Positions 22,234-35,264 of a stretch of DNA of 64,000 nucleotides are shown here, piece by piece. The notes beneath the pieces were generated by a model that saw nothing but the letters and a program-made list of their open reading frames with translations, was not told the DNA's origin and ran no database searches. The DNA is from Maea johnstoni. Taxonomy: Eukaryota > Annelida > Polychaeta > Spionida > Magelonidae. The position numbers and the translations under genes were made by a program. Within the stretch, counting starts at the first letter, position 1, and each line of letters starts with the position of its first letter. The stretch is from positions 34,113,363 through 34,177,362 of the forward strand of contig OZ012690.1 in NCBI GenBank assembly GCA_963942565.1, in the 5' to 3' direction.

Positions 22234-22381
22234 TAGACCGAAATATCTGTCTCTACATTTGCCTGGATGTTGATTTTCTATGTTAATTTATTATTTGGAC
22301 GTTTTTTAAATACGTCCAAATAGCTAAATTAACATAGAAAATCAACATCCAGGCAAATGTAGAGACAGATATTTCGGTCTA
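22234..22381. mobile_element. fold-back MITE, ~57-bp perfect arms
   Basis: The arms start TAGACCGAAATATCTGTCTC and end with the exact complement. The centre is a second small inverted repeat, TTTGGACGT/ACGTCCAAA. CTCCCTGA flanks both sides, compatible with an 8-bp target duplication (the left copy is separated by CG). It lies about 470 bp upstream of the bZIP start codon. Confidence 0.8.
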
Positions 22382-22937
22382 CTCCCTGATGATACTCTGT
22401 AGAGGCACCAAACTGATTAAAATTATATTTTGAACGGTTGATATCTTGATTCGAATATTGGACTGGCTATAGATCCGTTAACGTTTTCCATAGCAATTTC
22501 TATGCTTGTAATGAATTAAGTAAAACAAATAAGCAATTAAAATAGTACTGTTTTTGTTTGTCAGACTCCTTGCCATTGATTGGGGCCCTCACTAATATCA
22601 GGGAGCTTTCATTGTGTCTCTGCTAATATGCATGTATAACCAATAGAAATGTTTTACCATGGCATTTAGTTATAGAAAGATCAAGTATATCAATGTCCGC
22701 TGAACTATTGATTGGCAAATATGTATCTTATCATGATTAGGCAAAAACAATAAAGTATTAATTACTTTTGATGAGAGGAAACCAATTAGGTCTGTCTGAG
22801 TTACCCACACCAATGACATATGTATTCGATCAATTTTTTCTTTGCAGAAATATAATTTTCATACAAGAGTGTATGTTGTTTCATCTTTCTTCTTATTTTA
22901 TTCCATTTTAACTTTTTTCATTTTGTTGCAGCGTAAG

Positions 22938-23000
22938 AATTTGGTTGTTTTGAAAATTAACGCGCACGCGAGTGTGCGTTAATTTTCAAAACAACCAAAC
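22938..23000. repeat. hairpin element, ~28-bp arms
   Basis: TTTGGTTGTTTTGAAAATTA and its exact complement enclose a CpG-rich centre (ACGCGCACGCGAGTGTGCGT). The outer flanks GCGTAAGA and TCTTCGCGC are also roughly complementary. Confidence 0.75.
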
Positions 23001-23339
23001 TCTTCGCGCGTCAACTGGTTATATCTTATTTTGAAAGGGAGCCTGAGTTAGACCAGAGACATGTCCCTACGCCCTTCACAATGTTAAAGGTCGTTGTACT
23101 TGGAAACGTGTATATATTGGTAGGTACCATCGCTAGTGTTGTAGGCGTGACGGGAAGTGACACTTCATCCTCACTCGTATTCCATCAACGTCACCATAAG
23201 TCCACACGTTAGTCTCTTACTTACAACCAGGGAGTTTCTAATCATAGTATTATATCGCTGTTACAATGTACATATTCAGTTTCGATAAATGACATAATCC
23301 TGATAGTAGTCGAGATTTCTAGGCTGTCATATGAGTTTT

Positions 23340-23460
23340 TATGTCATATTTTTCTGTTACCAGGCACCAAATAGTCAAGGTGGTCACAGTGGCCAATTTA
23401 GTTTACACTTATCTCACCAGGGGAATAGAGAATTCAGTTTGAGTATGACAAAACATTTAG
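23340..23460. repeat. fragment of the TTCCTGTGGCTGG-associated repeat
   Basis: It shares TACCAGGCAC, GTCAAGGTGGTCA and TTTATCT/CACCAGG-like blocks with 18720-18800. Only this part of the family is present. Confidence 0.4.
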
Positions 23461-23999
23461 AGATAGGAGTACCAGGTGGTGCCATTTATCTACCATACAT
23501 GTTACTACACCAAACTGCTTGGTCAACACAGAGGGGAATGTCAACTCTGTAGGGACTGGGAGTCCAATATATAGGTGACAGGCAGAGAGCTCTGGCCTTC
23601 TCCTATCAGACGTCATAGGAAAAGGCGTGATAGGCCTAAGTGATTGAAACATGCTCTCGTCCTAAAACATGTATAAAAACCCTGTGAAGCTTAAGTGAGG
23701 TCGCTTTGCGGTGCTCATGATAAGGAAGTCTGTCGTTCTTCAAACCTCAAAAATTGCACAAGGGTATTAAACACATTCGTAACGATTCGAAGATCTCAAC
23801 ATCGAGGTTCGTGATTAACATATGCATAGCTTAGAGCTTATATGAAGAGAACATATTTAGAGTATTATGGACTGAGCCGTTCTCATTTCTTGTTGTGAAT
23901 CTTAGATGACCAAACACAAGTGGATTCGAAACCAGCCGGTCAACCTGAACATGCTAGCCTCAACCAGTGTCAACTAATAGCCACTAATAGGCCAAAATT

Positions 24000-24620
24000 G
24001 GTGCTCTGGGCACCCCCAGCTGTTGGTGGAGATAAGGTTTCTCTGTAATGTAATCGATGTGATTGCCCTGATTGGTCCTTGTTCCCACGTGACTTCGCGC
24101 TGATGCATTATCTGGTACTCCCGGCATGAGTCCAGCATGTAACTATAGGGCATATAGTAATTGGTCTCTCGCTACATATCCATTCTTTTCTTCATCCAAG
24201 TTGTGAATTGACATATTTTCGAAGTTATGAAGTTATGAAGCATCTTCAACAAATATCCGAAAGATATCATTACGAAATTTGAAGTGCCAAATTATTAAAA
24301 TAACACAACTTCCCCTGGCCTCTATATAGATCTTTTACTCCACATTCGTATTTTTTTATGTTCTTGGATCCACAAATGTCGAAAAAAAAGTATCTCCTAT
24401 TGAAATGACGCTGTTTATATTCCCCAACCCCTCCTTCCACACTACATGATGGGTACTTCTGTGATATTCAATGTTCGTATCTTTATTGACCATATATGAG
24501 ATAGTGTGAACGATTCATCTATAATAAAGGTAGTTAACATTAACACAAAATGAACAAAAAAGAAAACTACATAAGTTACTATTACTTAGATGAACAAAAA
24601 CTTTTTTAGCTATAGTAATT
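24000..24620. other. no gene recognised
   Basis: AT-rich DNA with one E-box (CACGTG near 24088) and a minus-strand GTCAATAAAG at 24482-24490 that looks like a retroposon 3' end. No exon-like signal is seen. Confidence 0.5.
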
Positions 24621-24627
24621 AGACTAG

Positions 24628-24895
24628 CTCCTACTCTATGAGTTCATTAACATGCTTTTCTCTGTTCTGGTCTCTATCATTTGCTTAAGATCTAGGAGTT
24701 AGTTCCTGTGGCTGGTGATAGATGACACCAAGAGTTGGTCACACTGGTCAGTCAGAATCATAACTGAAAAATCTCACTGTGGGACCAAAAGGTGAGCAAT
24801 TTAAGAACTAAATCAGGGTAGACACAGTTTAGAGTTGGTAAAGTTTTCATGAGTAATATATGGAGATAAAAAAGGACTAAGCTAACTAGGACTTA
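24628..24895 (+). repeat. dispersed repeat family TTCCTGTGGCTGG, plus-strand copy
   Basis: The block order GACTAGCTCCTACTCTATGA, TTCTCTGTTCTGG, GTTAGTTCCTGTGGCTGG, TGGTCAGTCAGAATCA and AACTAAATCAGG matches the copy at 58785-59040. No poly(A) tail, tRNA head or ORF is seen. Confidence 0.65.
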
Positions 24896-25488
24896 TTCTA
24901 GGTTGAAAACACCAGTGTTCATCATAAGCCCAAAAACTGCGCCAAAGAAGTTAACCCCATAAGCAACCTAATCATCACTCTCATCATAATCCGCTGCAAT
25001 CTAAGTCAGCTTTCAGAGCGCCACCTTTTAAACAACAGCAGAACTACATAGACGAGCTGAACAACAACTGAATCTGAGCCTGCCCACGCTGGAGTAGCTG
25101 TGCCTTGATGAACTATGTTTGCTATTGTCTTTATATCACGTGGATTTTATGGATCCGATTTACCTACGATAGTTTATAATAGGAAGAATGTTACTAAATC
25201 ATATTCGTTGAAAGTTCAAATAGGCGTGGTAACATTTTGACAGCGGGCAACACACGCCAACAGGCCCAAGCTCAGCGATTCACCCACGTGACCCAGATCG
25301 GACAGGACCGCCTGCTACTGCTATGATCAGAGGAGTTATTTAGTGTTCTCTTAAAATACGTGGCTAAATAACAACTTGAGTCAAATAAGCAGACTGCAAG
25401 GGCTTTAAACGCATAATGAAGTACTTCCGAGATATCTCGCAGAAAGAAGCAATACTAGTCTGATAGAAATCACTTCTCTCTCAGCAGG

Positions 25489-25560
25489 TCCCATATGGTC
25501 TAGTGGTTAGGATTTCTGCCTTTCACGCAGACGGCCCGGGTTCGATTCCCGGTGTGGGAA
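25489..25560 (+). tRNA. trnE-TTC: tRNA-Glu, anticodon TTC
   Basis: This 72-nt gene has all four stems. The acceptor is TCCCATA with TGTGGGA and discriminator A. The anticodon arm is TCTGC-CTTTCAC-GCAGA with anticodon TTC at 25522-25524, reading GAA/GAG as glutamate. The T arm is CCGGG-TTCGATT-CCCGG. The internal A box (TGGTCTAGTGG, 25496) and B box (GGTTCGATTCC, 25539) are intact. A run of nine T at 25565-25573 is the expected Pol III terminator. CCA follows the discriminator in the genome, probably by chance. A broken relative lies at 51203-51262 on the other strand. Confidence 0.97.
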
Positions 25561-25564
25561 CCAA

Positions 25565-25573
25565 TTTTTTTTT
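25565..25573 (+). terminator. Pol III terminator of tRNA-Glu
   Basis: Nine consecutive T start four bases after the discriminator base of the tRNA gene. Confidence 0.9.
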
Positions 25574-25862
25574 CTTGTGCATCGTTAGTCTCGAGATCTA
25601 TTATTATATAATTTATATTGTAATTATTTTGTGTACAATAAATGCCTAACCTCGCATATTCTTTCTTCTCCATGTACGCTTACGGATAGGTTAAAAAATT
25701 AATTAATAAAGCTAATTTGCATGCCGCTTAAAGTAAGGATAGAACACTACTACGTTTAAACCTTTTTTTCTACCGAAAACGTGCATCTCAAATGAGTTAT
25801 CAACAATTTTAGCTCGGTACATTTTCGTTTTGCACTTTTTAACATAGATTGAATTACCCAAA

Positions 25863-26115
25863 ATCAAATATCAATATATATATTGTTGTTGTTGTTGTTC
25901 TCTTTCTTCTTCAAAATTATTATCATTTTTCTTTATCTCCTTCTCCTTCATCTTCTCATTATTATTATCATTATTGTTGTTGTTGTTGTTGTTGTTATAG
26001 CTATTGTGATTATTATTATTATTGTATTATCATTATTATTATTTTTATTACTATTATTATTATGTATTATTATTATTATTATTCTCATTATCATCATCTT
26101 CGTCATTATTATTCT
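25863..26115. repeat. (TTG)n / (ATT)n trinucleotide region
   Basis: Imperfect GTT, ATT and CTT repeats. The leucine/valine-, tyrosine- and asparagine-rich ORFs here are translations of the repeat. Confidence 0.9.
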
Positions 26116-26119
26116 TTTG

Positions 26120-29100
26120 TGGTTGTTGCAATCGCCCACCTATATTCCTTATTCTCCTTTTTCATCCTCTGCCTATCACATCACAAAAGTGATAGAAACG
26201 ACAGATAATTCAATGGAAGTCAAATCGTGAAAATAATCCACAATCATTTACTGGTGACCATCATAATTCACAAATGTGGGGAGCATACCAACACGGAGGT
26301 TAGGTATAGTATAGTACATATATAATTTATTGGCCATCTCGCAGGGAAATGAAAATATACAGTGCACCGAAATTAGAAATGTTAAGAGAAAAAGACTTAG
26401 AACAGAACCACTGACTGCATTTAAAGAACTTGAAAGTACAACCAAAGAGCTGTATTTTATGTCCAAGGTACGTTGTACGTAGAACATTCAAATGTTCACG
26501 CTCACAGACGGATCATGACATGATTCATGTCAAACCAAATCAGATTAAAGAACACAATTTCAAATGAGAATTCTACGTAAATCAAAAGGGTACCCTAGTG
26601 AAAATCCGAGGCTAGGTGATAGGAGTGATAAAAGGAGTGGAAAGTAAGTTCAAGATAGTGGCGCTGGTATGGGTACAATAGAGCGCAAAGGCAATATATG
26701 GTAGACCGCGCGCAAAAATACAGATCGGCGCGCGGACCATGTCAAGGTGTAGTTATTGTTATGGCCAATGATGCTGTAGTTTCAATACCATCGCTGGCCG
26801 CGAAACGGACTCTGACACGTGTCAAGATGGAAGGTCGGGGTCCCATTCCGTAATTAGCTTTGACCTGTAACGACAAAGGCTATGAATGGTCGCGTGCGGA
26901 AATATCTAAATAATTTTCCGAGACATGATATTAATACATGCTTTCAATATCACGCCTGACGGTATTTGGCCGCTCTGTTTTATAGATGAACTCACTGCCA
27001 AAAAACAGTTATTTACGACAATAGGAGTAGGAGAGATTATTGTGTGGTATACAGCCACCCTCAGTGGTGGCTGCAGCTGATTCTGATTTAGACCTACAGT
27101 CAACAGGCGGAGCCTTCAGAAGCCAAGGGAAGCTAATGGGTTTGACATTCAGTCAACCACTCGTAATAAGGGCATTACTTTTTTCTAGTTTTTGCTCCAC
27201 TCAAATTTCATCATTACTTCCAGATTGTTGATATAAATTAGGAAAGGTGCCTTTTTTACTTGAAGATATATCCTTTCAAAGAAGATATTCAAATTTGATG
27301 GTGATGAAGATGATGATTTGTAAATGGAGGAGGTATGTGTAATGTTTCTCGTCTGTGTGCGTTTAAAGAAACAAAGTCGTACACAATCTATAATACTCTA
27401 ATGCAAAATACATAATATATATATGATAGAAATAAACTGACGACGGTGCCGTAGTTATTGTTGTTGATGATGATAGTGCTAGCAATGGTGGTGGTGGTGA
27501 TGATAATGGTGAGGAAAAAGGTTGCAACGATGAGAACGATGCCGTCTATTGTAGTGAACTACGAAGCTAAGTACCCCTCGTAAACATGTCTTGAATAAAA
27601 AAAAAGGTGGCGATGGAGCAGGGGGCTTAAATTTTGATATTACTCTTTGATCAGAATATAATGTTTTGATTCTGAATCCGTTTTGACTCAGTTTTCCTTT
27701 GGTATGATTTGATCTGATCATTCAGCGTATACAAACTCCTAGTTTCATAACTTCAATTTTTTCAATGACACTTCTTCGTATCACTCTTGTTGTGTTATGT
27801 GCTAGCATTGCAGATCTTTACACTTGAACTGTAGGTAACATTTGAATAAACATGTTTTCGCCGGCACATGTTTTGAGTGTGCTGCCTTGGAGATGAAGGC
27901 CACACGTGACTACTCAGACAGTCAGGCTGAGTGTTTACATCGGTGATGCTAGCTGTTACTGTCTCAAGTGTTACGTCCATTCAAAATTATGCAGCTACGT
28001 ATTAACATTATAAACATGGATAAGGATAGTGCGCACATTGCCAATCTCAGGATGATATTCGCCCAATGGCCAGCATATTTTGTTCAGCGACAAACGTGTT
28101 GGGATACTCATCAGACTAGTACAGGTGGTAATCAGGATATGCGCATCGTACCAAACAGTTGGATGTAACTTTCAGGCTGCTCATGATGGGTTTAGCCATG
28201 CCTGTGCATTCTGTTATGGCGTTACTGGCATATCGGTTAGCCAAGCTTTCTGAGCTATTAATACATAGGTTGGGTTGCCCTAAGTGTGTGGTTTCAGGGA
28301 CATCTGGATGCTCTGATATCTTTGTGTCATTAAAAGAATTGCCAAACGAAAAATAAGGGTCGAGAAGATAGAACTAGAATTAATTATAAGTCATATCGCA
28401 ATCAGATATCTAGATGCTCTGATTTTTTTTGCCATTATGAAACATTTCATGGTTACTGTCCTCAGGGTGGGTACTTTCTAGTTAAGTTCATAAATCAATA
28501 GTTGTTGTTTTGTTTTATTTTTTTCATTTCCACCATTTGAAATTTGCCCAAAGTATGCTTTTATTCGACACTTATTACATGTACCTGGTCCTGGATTGTA
28601 GGGCCTTTTGGTAACTATTGGGAAAGTTTTGACATGTCCTGAGCAGAACAAAGTGTCCTCTGGGGAAGGGAAAGGGTTCAGATATCATCGTTGACTGTTA
28701 ACCCACACAGACCAATGATTAAAGATGATTAGTTTCGCATCGTTTTTGTAGTGTTGTCCGGACACTGAAGAATCAGTGACATTTATATTTCATATATTCC
28801 ATTCAATGCAACTCTATCCTCAGAATGCAATTCAACTACCAGCAGACTCCCGCAGGGCTTGTTATATCAACACACATGTGTACAGATAATAGGTGTGAAT
28901 GAGATATTCCGTAAAGAGTACTGCATATAAATGCAGATCTCTTACATTACGCATTACTTGTTTGTTTGTTTGAGAAAAATCTTTCTCTTATATGAAAATT
29001 ATGCTATTCTGCAACAATAAAAGAACTTTCTATCTTTTTCTATTTTAGTATATGTTTAAGGAGAAATTATTGGCAGATACTAATATTGTTTAACTAGAGA

Positions 29101-30640
29101 GATAAAATACTTGTATGACAGCCGAAAAGGAGTTTTAATGAAAGAATGATGATTGGACTGTATTGCACATTTCCTCTGTGCCTATAGCCTAGCGGGTAAC
29201 AATGGTCATCAGTACCTTCCATATACCATTTGTGATGCCCTTTATACCTTAAACAGACAAGCAGTGAATAATGTGTGAACAACAAACACATACCAGTATC
29301 CGTTCAAGAATATTTACAGTGGAACATATGTGGACACATGCTGCTACTTGTGGACACCTCTCTCAACATGATTCAGTTTTTAAACCCCATTTCTTTCCTA
29401 AAGTATGGTCCACGTAGATGTGATCACCTCTTCATGTGACCATTTCGTCCTGTTCCAAGAATTCAAATATCAAAAATACCAAAGAGGTTGTTTATAGGAA
29501 GATACAAGGTATCGGACTTCCATACTTAATTCATTTAACAAGAATTATTTTTAATCAGATGACCAAAGAAAGGACTTCTATTATGACAGGGGCTGAAGAA
29601 GTCAGTTTTTCCTTAAAAGGGGACCCTATAGGACGGGTTACTAATGTCTTAATATTACTTTCAATTGATTGAGAGTGAGATGAGGATACATACATATTAT
29701 CAGTCTTATAATTCAATTGAGTTGTTATTTCATGCTCGATAGATATAATTGATTGTAATTGATTATATATTTTAATTGTATTACTGAAACGTTTGAAATA
29801 CGATGATGTTGATAGGCAATAAAAAAACATCTGCTTTGCAGCGATTTATAAAAAAGAATTCAGATGTCACGTTTTTCTATAGTATGGCAAATATATTGAT
29901 GCAGAATTTTACTCTTGTGTAGTCCTTTTGCAACATGGAATCGTGAAATGATATACGTGACGTGTGGATGTCCTTTGTAATTAGCACATGTCACGATGGT
30001 TACTGCACAGAGTTCCGAGAGAGGTGATACATGATGGCGTTGCCAATATTATATCGCTAACTATTAAGGGCCTATGTTTTATTCGTGGTGCAATTGTCCT
30101 TTAAGTACAATACGAAATATATTCCCTGATCCCAGCAACACACTCATCGAGGTTATTTTTGCAAAAAAGGAATGCATTCTGTAAATACACTTTCTTCATT
30201 ACAAATAAATGTATATTATTCGGATATAAATGTAACAAAATAATGTGCACGGAAAAAGGGTAGAAATCCATTCCGCACGATGATCATGACACAGCTGGCA
30301 TTCATACATCTATGTTTAACCAATTTGTACCTGCACTGCACGCAATGTCTGATAACGTTGAAAATAATTCATCAAAAATGATATTCAAACAAAATTAATA
30401 GTGATTTTTTAAAAAACAACGTAATTCAAAGCTTTTGGGATACGATTTTTTCTATCAATGTATCTTTAGACTTTAGACTATATTTACGTTCCTGGTGGAA
30501 ATAGATTATTAATTTCCTTTAAAAAAGCCGATATGTTTAGACAAAAATCGAATAGAAGCATAGAACTAACAGAATTTTATTGGTCATCTTCATCAGTCCT
30601 ATAGACAAAGCTACTCTACTTTCCCTCAAATGATGCCTCA
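26120..30640. other. long stretch without a recognisable gene
   Basis: I see no family motif and no chain of ORFs with matching splice sites in this AT-rich stretch. It holds a small GGT/GAT repeat at 27483-27513. Two ORFs at 27968-28356 overlap in different frames and look like chance ORFs or an old repeat. A degraded or fast-evolving gene could be missed. Confidence 0.5.
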
Positions 30641-30993
30641 ATTCGAAAGATATTACCCCGAATTGCTGGGTTTTATGCCAACAAATTAGTTGTCTAAGGC
30701 TTCAAGGCATGAAACTATCTCAATATATAATACCATTACCATGGAAGGACACCCATACAATGTATTCAATATTCACCAGTGATCAACATTGTTTTCTTTA
30801 ACTATTCACGAAACAAAAGTGATTTTGGTGTTTATGCCAAAATCTAGGGCTTCTGAGCAGAATCATCATGACGATTTACAACTCTTTCTCCATGAGTGGG
30901 CAACCTGTATGTATTATTCATTCAGGATGAGCACCAGGTTTTCAACATTTTCTATTCAATGATTTACGAACCAGAAGCGATTCGGGGTTTTAT

Positions 30994-31466
30994 CCCGGGG
31001 GGGGCACTTGGGTATTTAGGGGGGCGCATACGTTCGTTATCAAAATTAAAAAATAACCCTAAAGCACTGATTTCTGGCCAAAAAAGCACCCTTATTTTAA
31101 TAAAACGCTGATTTTTTCCACTAAATAAACACCCCTTCTTTTATCAAAACACTGACATTGGATGAACGGGAACACGTATTTTAACTTAAGATTTTATAAT
31201 CCTCTGCGTGTTTAGCGGCAGCAAGTTGCGGCAGAAGACTCGTAAGCCCAGTCACTTCGGGAGTCACTCGGCGTCAGAGCCGCGTATATTTCGTGGATTG
31301 TAAGTGGATTTTGACCCCCATACTTCGTACCTTGGTACAAAAAAGTACCCTTCTTTTACAAAATCGCGGACATGCGGAGGTCTTAAAAAAAGACCCCTTC
31401 TTCCGCGAAATACGTAACTAAGGTGCGGCCCCCCTCTGTACCTGAGTGCCCCCCCCCCCCCCGGGG
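30994..31466. mobile_element. G-rich-ended MITE
   Basis: The ends GGGGGGCACTTGGGTA and its near complement (GTACCTGAGTGCCCCCC) are inverted, and each is followed by a second G-rich block. GGGTTTTAT borders both sides, compatible with an 8-9 bp target duplication. The interior carries several ACCCCTTCTTTTA-like blocks. The ORF on its minus strand is not a known protein. Confidence 0.65.
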
Positions 31467-31636
31467 GTTTTATACCAAAATGTAGGCTGTCTAGCCTTTG
31501 AGCATGTGTATGTTTATTTACTACTCGTTTACTATGACAGGACAACCATAAATATGTATCTGTGAGGTGCTGATAAGTAATATAGGGACTGATTTTACAG
31601 ATTTTTTCCTTTAATGAATGCATAAATGAATGAATC

Positions 31637-31645
31637 TTTATTGAC
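31637..31645 (-). mobile_element. retroposon 3' end GTCAATAAA with (ATTC)n tail
   Basis: Read on the minus strand, ACAGTCAATAAAG is followed by repeats of ATTC (31604-31636). The same end sequence recurs with other simple-repeat tails elsewhere in the window. Confidence 0.5.
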
Positions 31646-31649
31646 TGTA

Positions 31650-32600
31650 TACTTACATAAAAGCATTTACAATAAATGAGCCTAAATTAAAGAAAATCAA
31701 CGGATGTTGTTATCTCTGCTAGAATTTAAGTCGTCAATACAAAAGATACAAATACACAGAGTCAACTAACTAACTCAGATACTACGTCACAGTGCTTACA
31801 TCAAATAAACCCCTACAAATAAATCCCGACTGGTATGAACTGATCTGGAAAGTGAGCAACTCGCTCAGATAAGTGCTGCCTCTAGCGGCGAAGAGAAGAA
31901 CCAAAAATAGAAACGATAGGTTAAAATTTGCCTCATTCCCACTGAACACTGTGTACGGTAACTAATCAATTAGTACATAGCTGTCGCTATGAACTAATCA
32001 ATTAGTCCATAGCTGTTGCTAAGGAGTGAGGACAACAGTCTGTCGCTAAGTAGTCAGGAAAATAGGACGATTAATCCATGGCCCTTGACCAACCAGAATC
32101 AAGAATCTTCACGCGAGGTATAATAATAAAGACTATTCTGCTATCAGGACAGGGCGACAACATCTACCTAATGAACTAGACCGATCAGACCCGACGGCGG
32201 TCCCTCCATACCGCTCACGGAGAGACCGCACTGCGTGAAAGCTATAGCATTTCACCGTTTAAAAAGATAAGACATCCCTGCCCTTTAACCCAAACAATTA
32301 TAGCATTGACACAGGCTGGAAGGATTAACCAACCATTCTTCTAAACAAACACATATATTCAAACTATCACCTTAAGGAATGATAAATGATTACCTTATCT
32401 AGGGACCCGTGTATTGAATAAATAGCTCGTTCCCAAATCGAGTGGCACTTATTCTCAGGCGCCTTGACCCAACCGACACAACAAAGATTACTCCTGTCTA
32501 CAAGCTAAATTGTAAGTTGTCATTACCTTTTCTCTGTCGTTTTGATTTGAATTCGCCGTTTGCGTAGAAAATAGGTACTGCACCGTACATAATCATACAA
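31650..32600. other. no gene recognised; small tandem dimer
   Basis: Mixed-composition DNA. A ~36-bp dimer centred on AACTAATCAATTAGT and CATAGCTGT lies at 31959-32026. No coding signal is convincing. Confidence 0.45.
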
Positions 32601-32615
32601 AATATTCATGTACCT

Positions 32616-32803
<188 letters not shown>

Positions 32804-32859
32804 ACCACGCCTTCTTGAGTAGAAATGCATTTTTAAAATGAAATTGAAGAGACAAATTT

Positions 32860-34190
32860 AAAGCAAAGACAAGGGCATTAACATAACGTAACAACGACTT
32901 ATCATTTTGGGATTCCGTGGTCCACATTTTAGATGGAGTCTACCTGTATTCATGCATAAAAGCGGAATAGAGTAAACCAACCCTCTGAGAGTTAGATACA
33001 TTGTAGGACCAAGTAAAACTGTCTTAAATGTACACGTCATTAACTAATGGATTTCCCGTCTATACTCAAATGATTCGTGGAATGTGCTCATAATGATCTT
33101 CAAATTAAATAGGTGTTAAAGATAACTGGATGAACCGAATAAATCTGAACATCGAACCATTTTACGCGAAATGTGATTGTCGAGTATGTTGAATATGTAA
33201 CCTATATTTCGGTCATTGAACGCATATAGTATTTCCATAATGTATAAAATGGTACGTTACATACTAAACTACTCCAGATAAATGAAACATCATATTTTCT
33301 TTAAAATTTTGTTCAAACTTTGTGTAAAGTGTTTAGTGTATACGTCAAATAGAAACTACTTTGATTATCGTCAATTGTTCCTCCTTATAATGAACAACTA
33401 CTAGTATTAGTTTATGGCAGAGGAAAAGGTATTGTCTTTATAAAGCCACCGACCACCCCGTACCATTTTGCACAAACCTTAAATGGGGAGTGGAACCCTG
33501 AACCTTTCCCGCAACCCTAGGACGCGGCGACCAGACAGCGTGTACGAAAATATTGTTGATTATATCTATGAACAAGTGTTTTTTCGTGTGATATAGCGAG
33601 TCTATCAGTCTGCATCGGTATTGAAGTAGGGTTCGTAAAATAACCGACCTGTTCTTTTGGCATACACATATGACACATATTTAGGGCGTATCTTTGCAAG
33701 AAAGAAATATCAGGCAACAATCGCTCCCCAAATTCTTTTTCTAAATACATCTTTATTTGGCGAGTACTGTGTTCACAATGGCAGGACGTCTGCACACGCC
33801 AGTTGTCAATGGGTTAAGATGATTGGCAGGTTTAAACCGGACTCAAAAGGTTGACCCAGATTCAATTGGCTTATTCAATCAATTGGTTGAAGACTTTACC
33901 TTCGCAATGCTCGCTAAAACATCCTGGCATTTTGCTGAAACTCTGTAGACGAAAGCAGAGTTCGGAAAATATTTGAAAGCCAAATGTTAATGAGAATATT
34001 ACCAATAGCTCTCCTTCAAATATCTTGTAAACCATTCTGAATTTTCAAGTTATCGTTAAAGATATTATAAACCTGACTTAAGATGCATACGGCAATTATT
34101 TTGGAACTCCTAAGCATTAAGGTGTTTCTTCACAGCACCTCTAAGAACTAGCCAGAGGTCATTTGAAAGAATGGACGGCGTAGGTACTAA
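32860..34190. other. no gene recognised
   Basis: AT-rich intergenic sequence. The ORFs present are short, in unrelated frames and without family motifs. Confidence 0.45.
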
Positions 34191-34200
34191 ATCATTGGTT

Positions 34201-34375
34201 CTGGGGAGCTGCCCCGATAGCCAAGTGATCTAGGACATTGCGTTACGACTGGTCGCTGTCTCACACCGCTTCCAATGTTTCCAGGTCCAAAGTGGGCTCG
34301 AGACATGGTATAGAATTGAGGTTGGGGTTTGGGTATTACATCTGGCTAGTCTTGATTGAATCTGCAACTTTATGG
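34201..34375 (+). mobile_element. tRNA-derived SINE
   Basis: The tRNA-like head CCCCGATAGCCAAGTGATCT is followed by a decayed B-box region and a body with CTGGCTAGTC. A minus-strand fragment of a similar head (GATAGCCGAGTGGTCTAA) lies at 34475-34525. Confidence 0.55.
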
Positions 34376-34574
34376 TAAAATAGGTTACGACAAACAAACG
34401 CATATTTTTAGGTAAAACATGTATTGTTACTTGATGACCACTTGTCTTTAAGTAACAATGTTTCAGGGCATTACGTTATCATTGCAAGACGTTAGACCAC
34501 TCGGCTATCAGGCACCCGACTCTCAGCGCTAGTCCTCCGTGATATATATAAACAACAACGAATGTTATATACGT

Positions 34575-34770
34575 TAGTGCAGGGTGTGTGCCCCCATAGC
34601 AGATTGGTATAGTGTACTGTGCCTCGCCACTACAATTGGGTCCTGGGTTCAAGTCCCTCTTGAGGAGTGTGAGGAAGTTTCCAGTGACGTATGTTTAGTG
34701 TCTTTGGTTTCCCTGGATTCACCGGCTTACTCCATCATCATTATAAGTCTGGTAAAAACTGTGATAAAAG
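34575..34770 (+). mobile_element. tRNA-derived SINE
   Basis: The A-box-like TAGCAGATTGGTATAGTG and B-box-like GGGTTCAAGTCCC are followed by TTTCCAGTGACG and a T-rich body. The two ORFs across it are artefacts of this repeat. Confidence 0.55.
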
Positions 34771-35096
34771 AATTCAGAGAAGGTGTCAAAAATTAAAATT
34801 CAATGTTTTGAGTACAAGAACGAAAGATTCCATTTTCCATAAAACGTGTTCGATTCCAACTCAAGGCTTGTGAGAATGTTGCTACTGCCCGGGGTTGGTC
34901 GGTGGTTGTTCCGTGTATTCTCGTCTGGACAAGGCTAAGTACCATTGAGCAATGAAAGAATTTTCAAACTTTGTAGAACGTGCGGTAGAAACATTTATAT
35001 AATGCAATTCTAAATAATCAAAATTGAAATAATTTTAATAACATATGTACGATTGGTATATTATCTGTAATTAACACAAATCGTCTTTAAAGTCCC

Positions 35097-35103
35097 TTTT
35101 ATA
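35097..35103 (+). promoter_or_regulatory. candidate TATA box of the FABP gene
   Basis: TTTTATA lies about 95 bp upstream of the FABP start codon, a normal distance for these genes, which usually have a TATA box. An alternative is a non-coding first exon joined at TTTTCCAG (35163-35170). Confidence 0.35.
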
Positions 35104-35191
35104 CTCTTCTAGTCTTCTAAAGCAAGTTTACTGGGGTGAAATATAACTTGAGAGATGTCATCTTTTCCAGGACTCTGACAAGATAAACAAG

Positions 35192-35264
35192 ATGACGGCT
35201 CAACTTGCTGGCAACTGGGATGTCGTGAAAAGTGACAATATGGATGGGTATCTTCGTGGCATTG
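35192..35264 (+). CDS. FABP exon 1
   Basis: ATG at 35192 opens MTAQLAGNWDVVKSDNMDGY then LRGI; the exon ends in phase 1 at a GTAGGA donor. The start is the first ATG after the candidate TATA box and matches the family N-terminus. Confidence 0.9.

Noticed and set aside
25863-26208. 119- and 115-aa ORFs
   Set aside because: Low-complexity output of the TTG/ATT repeats.
27968-28356. Two overlapping plus-strand ORFs that could suggest a gene
   Set aside because: Different frames, no acceptor/donor pair joining them, no motif; chance or an old repeat is more likely.
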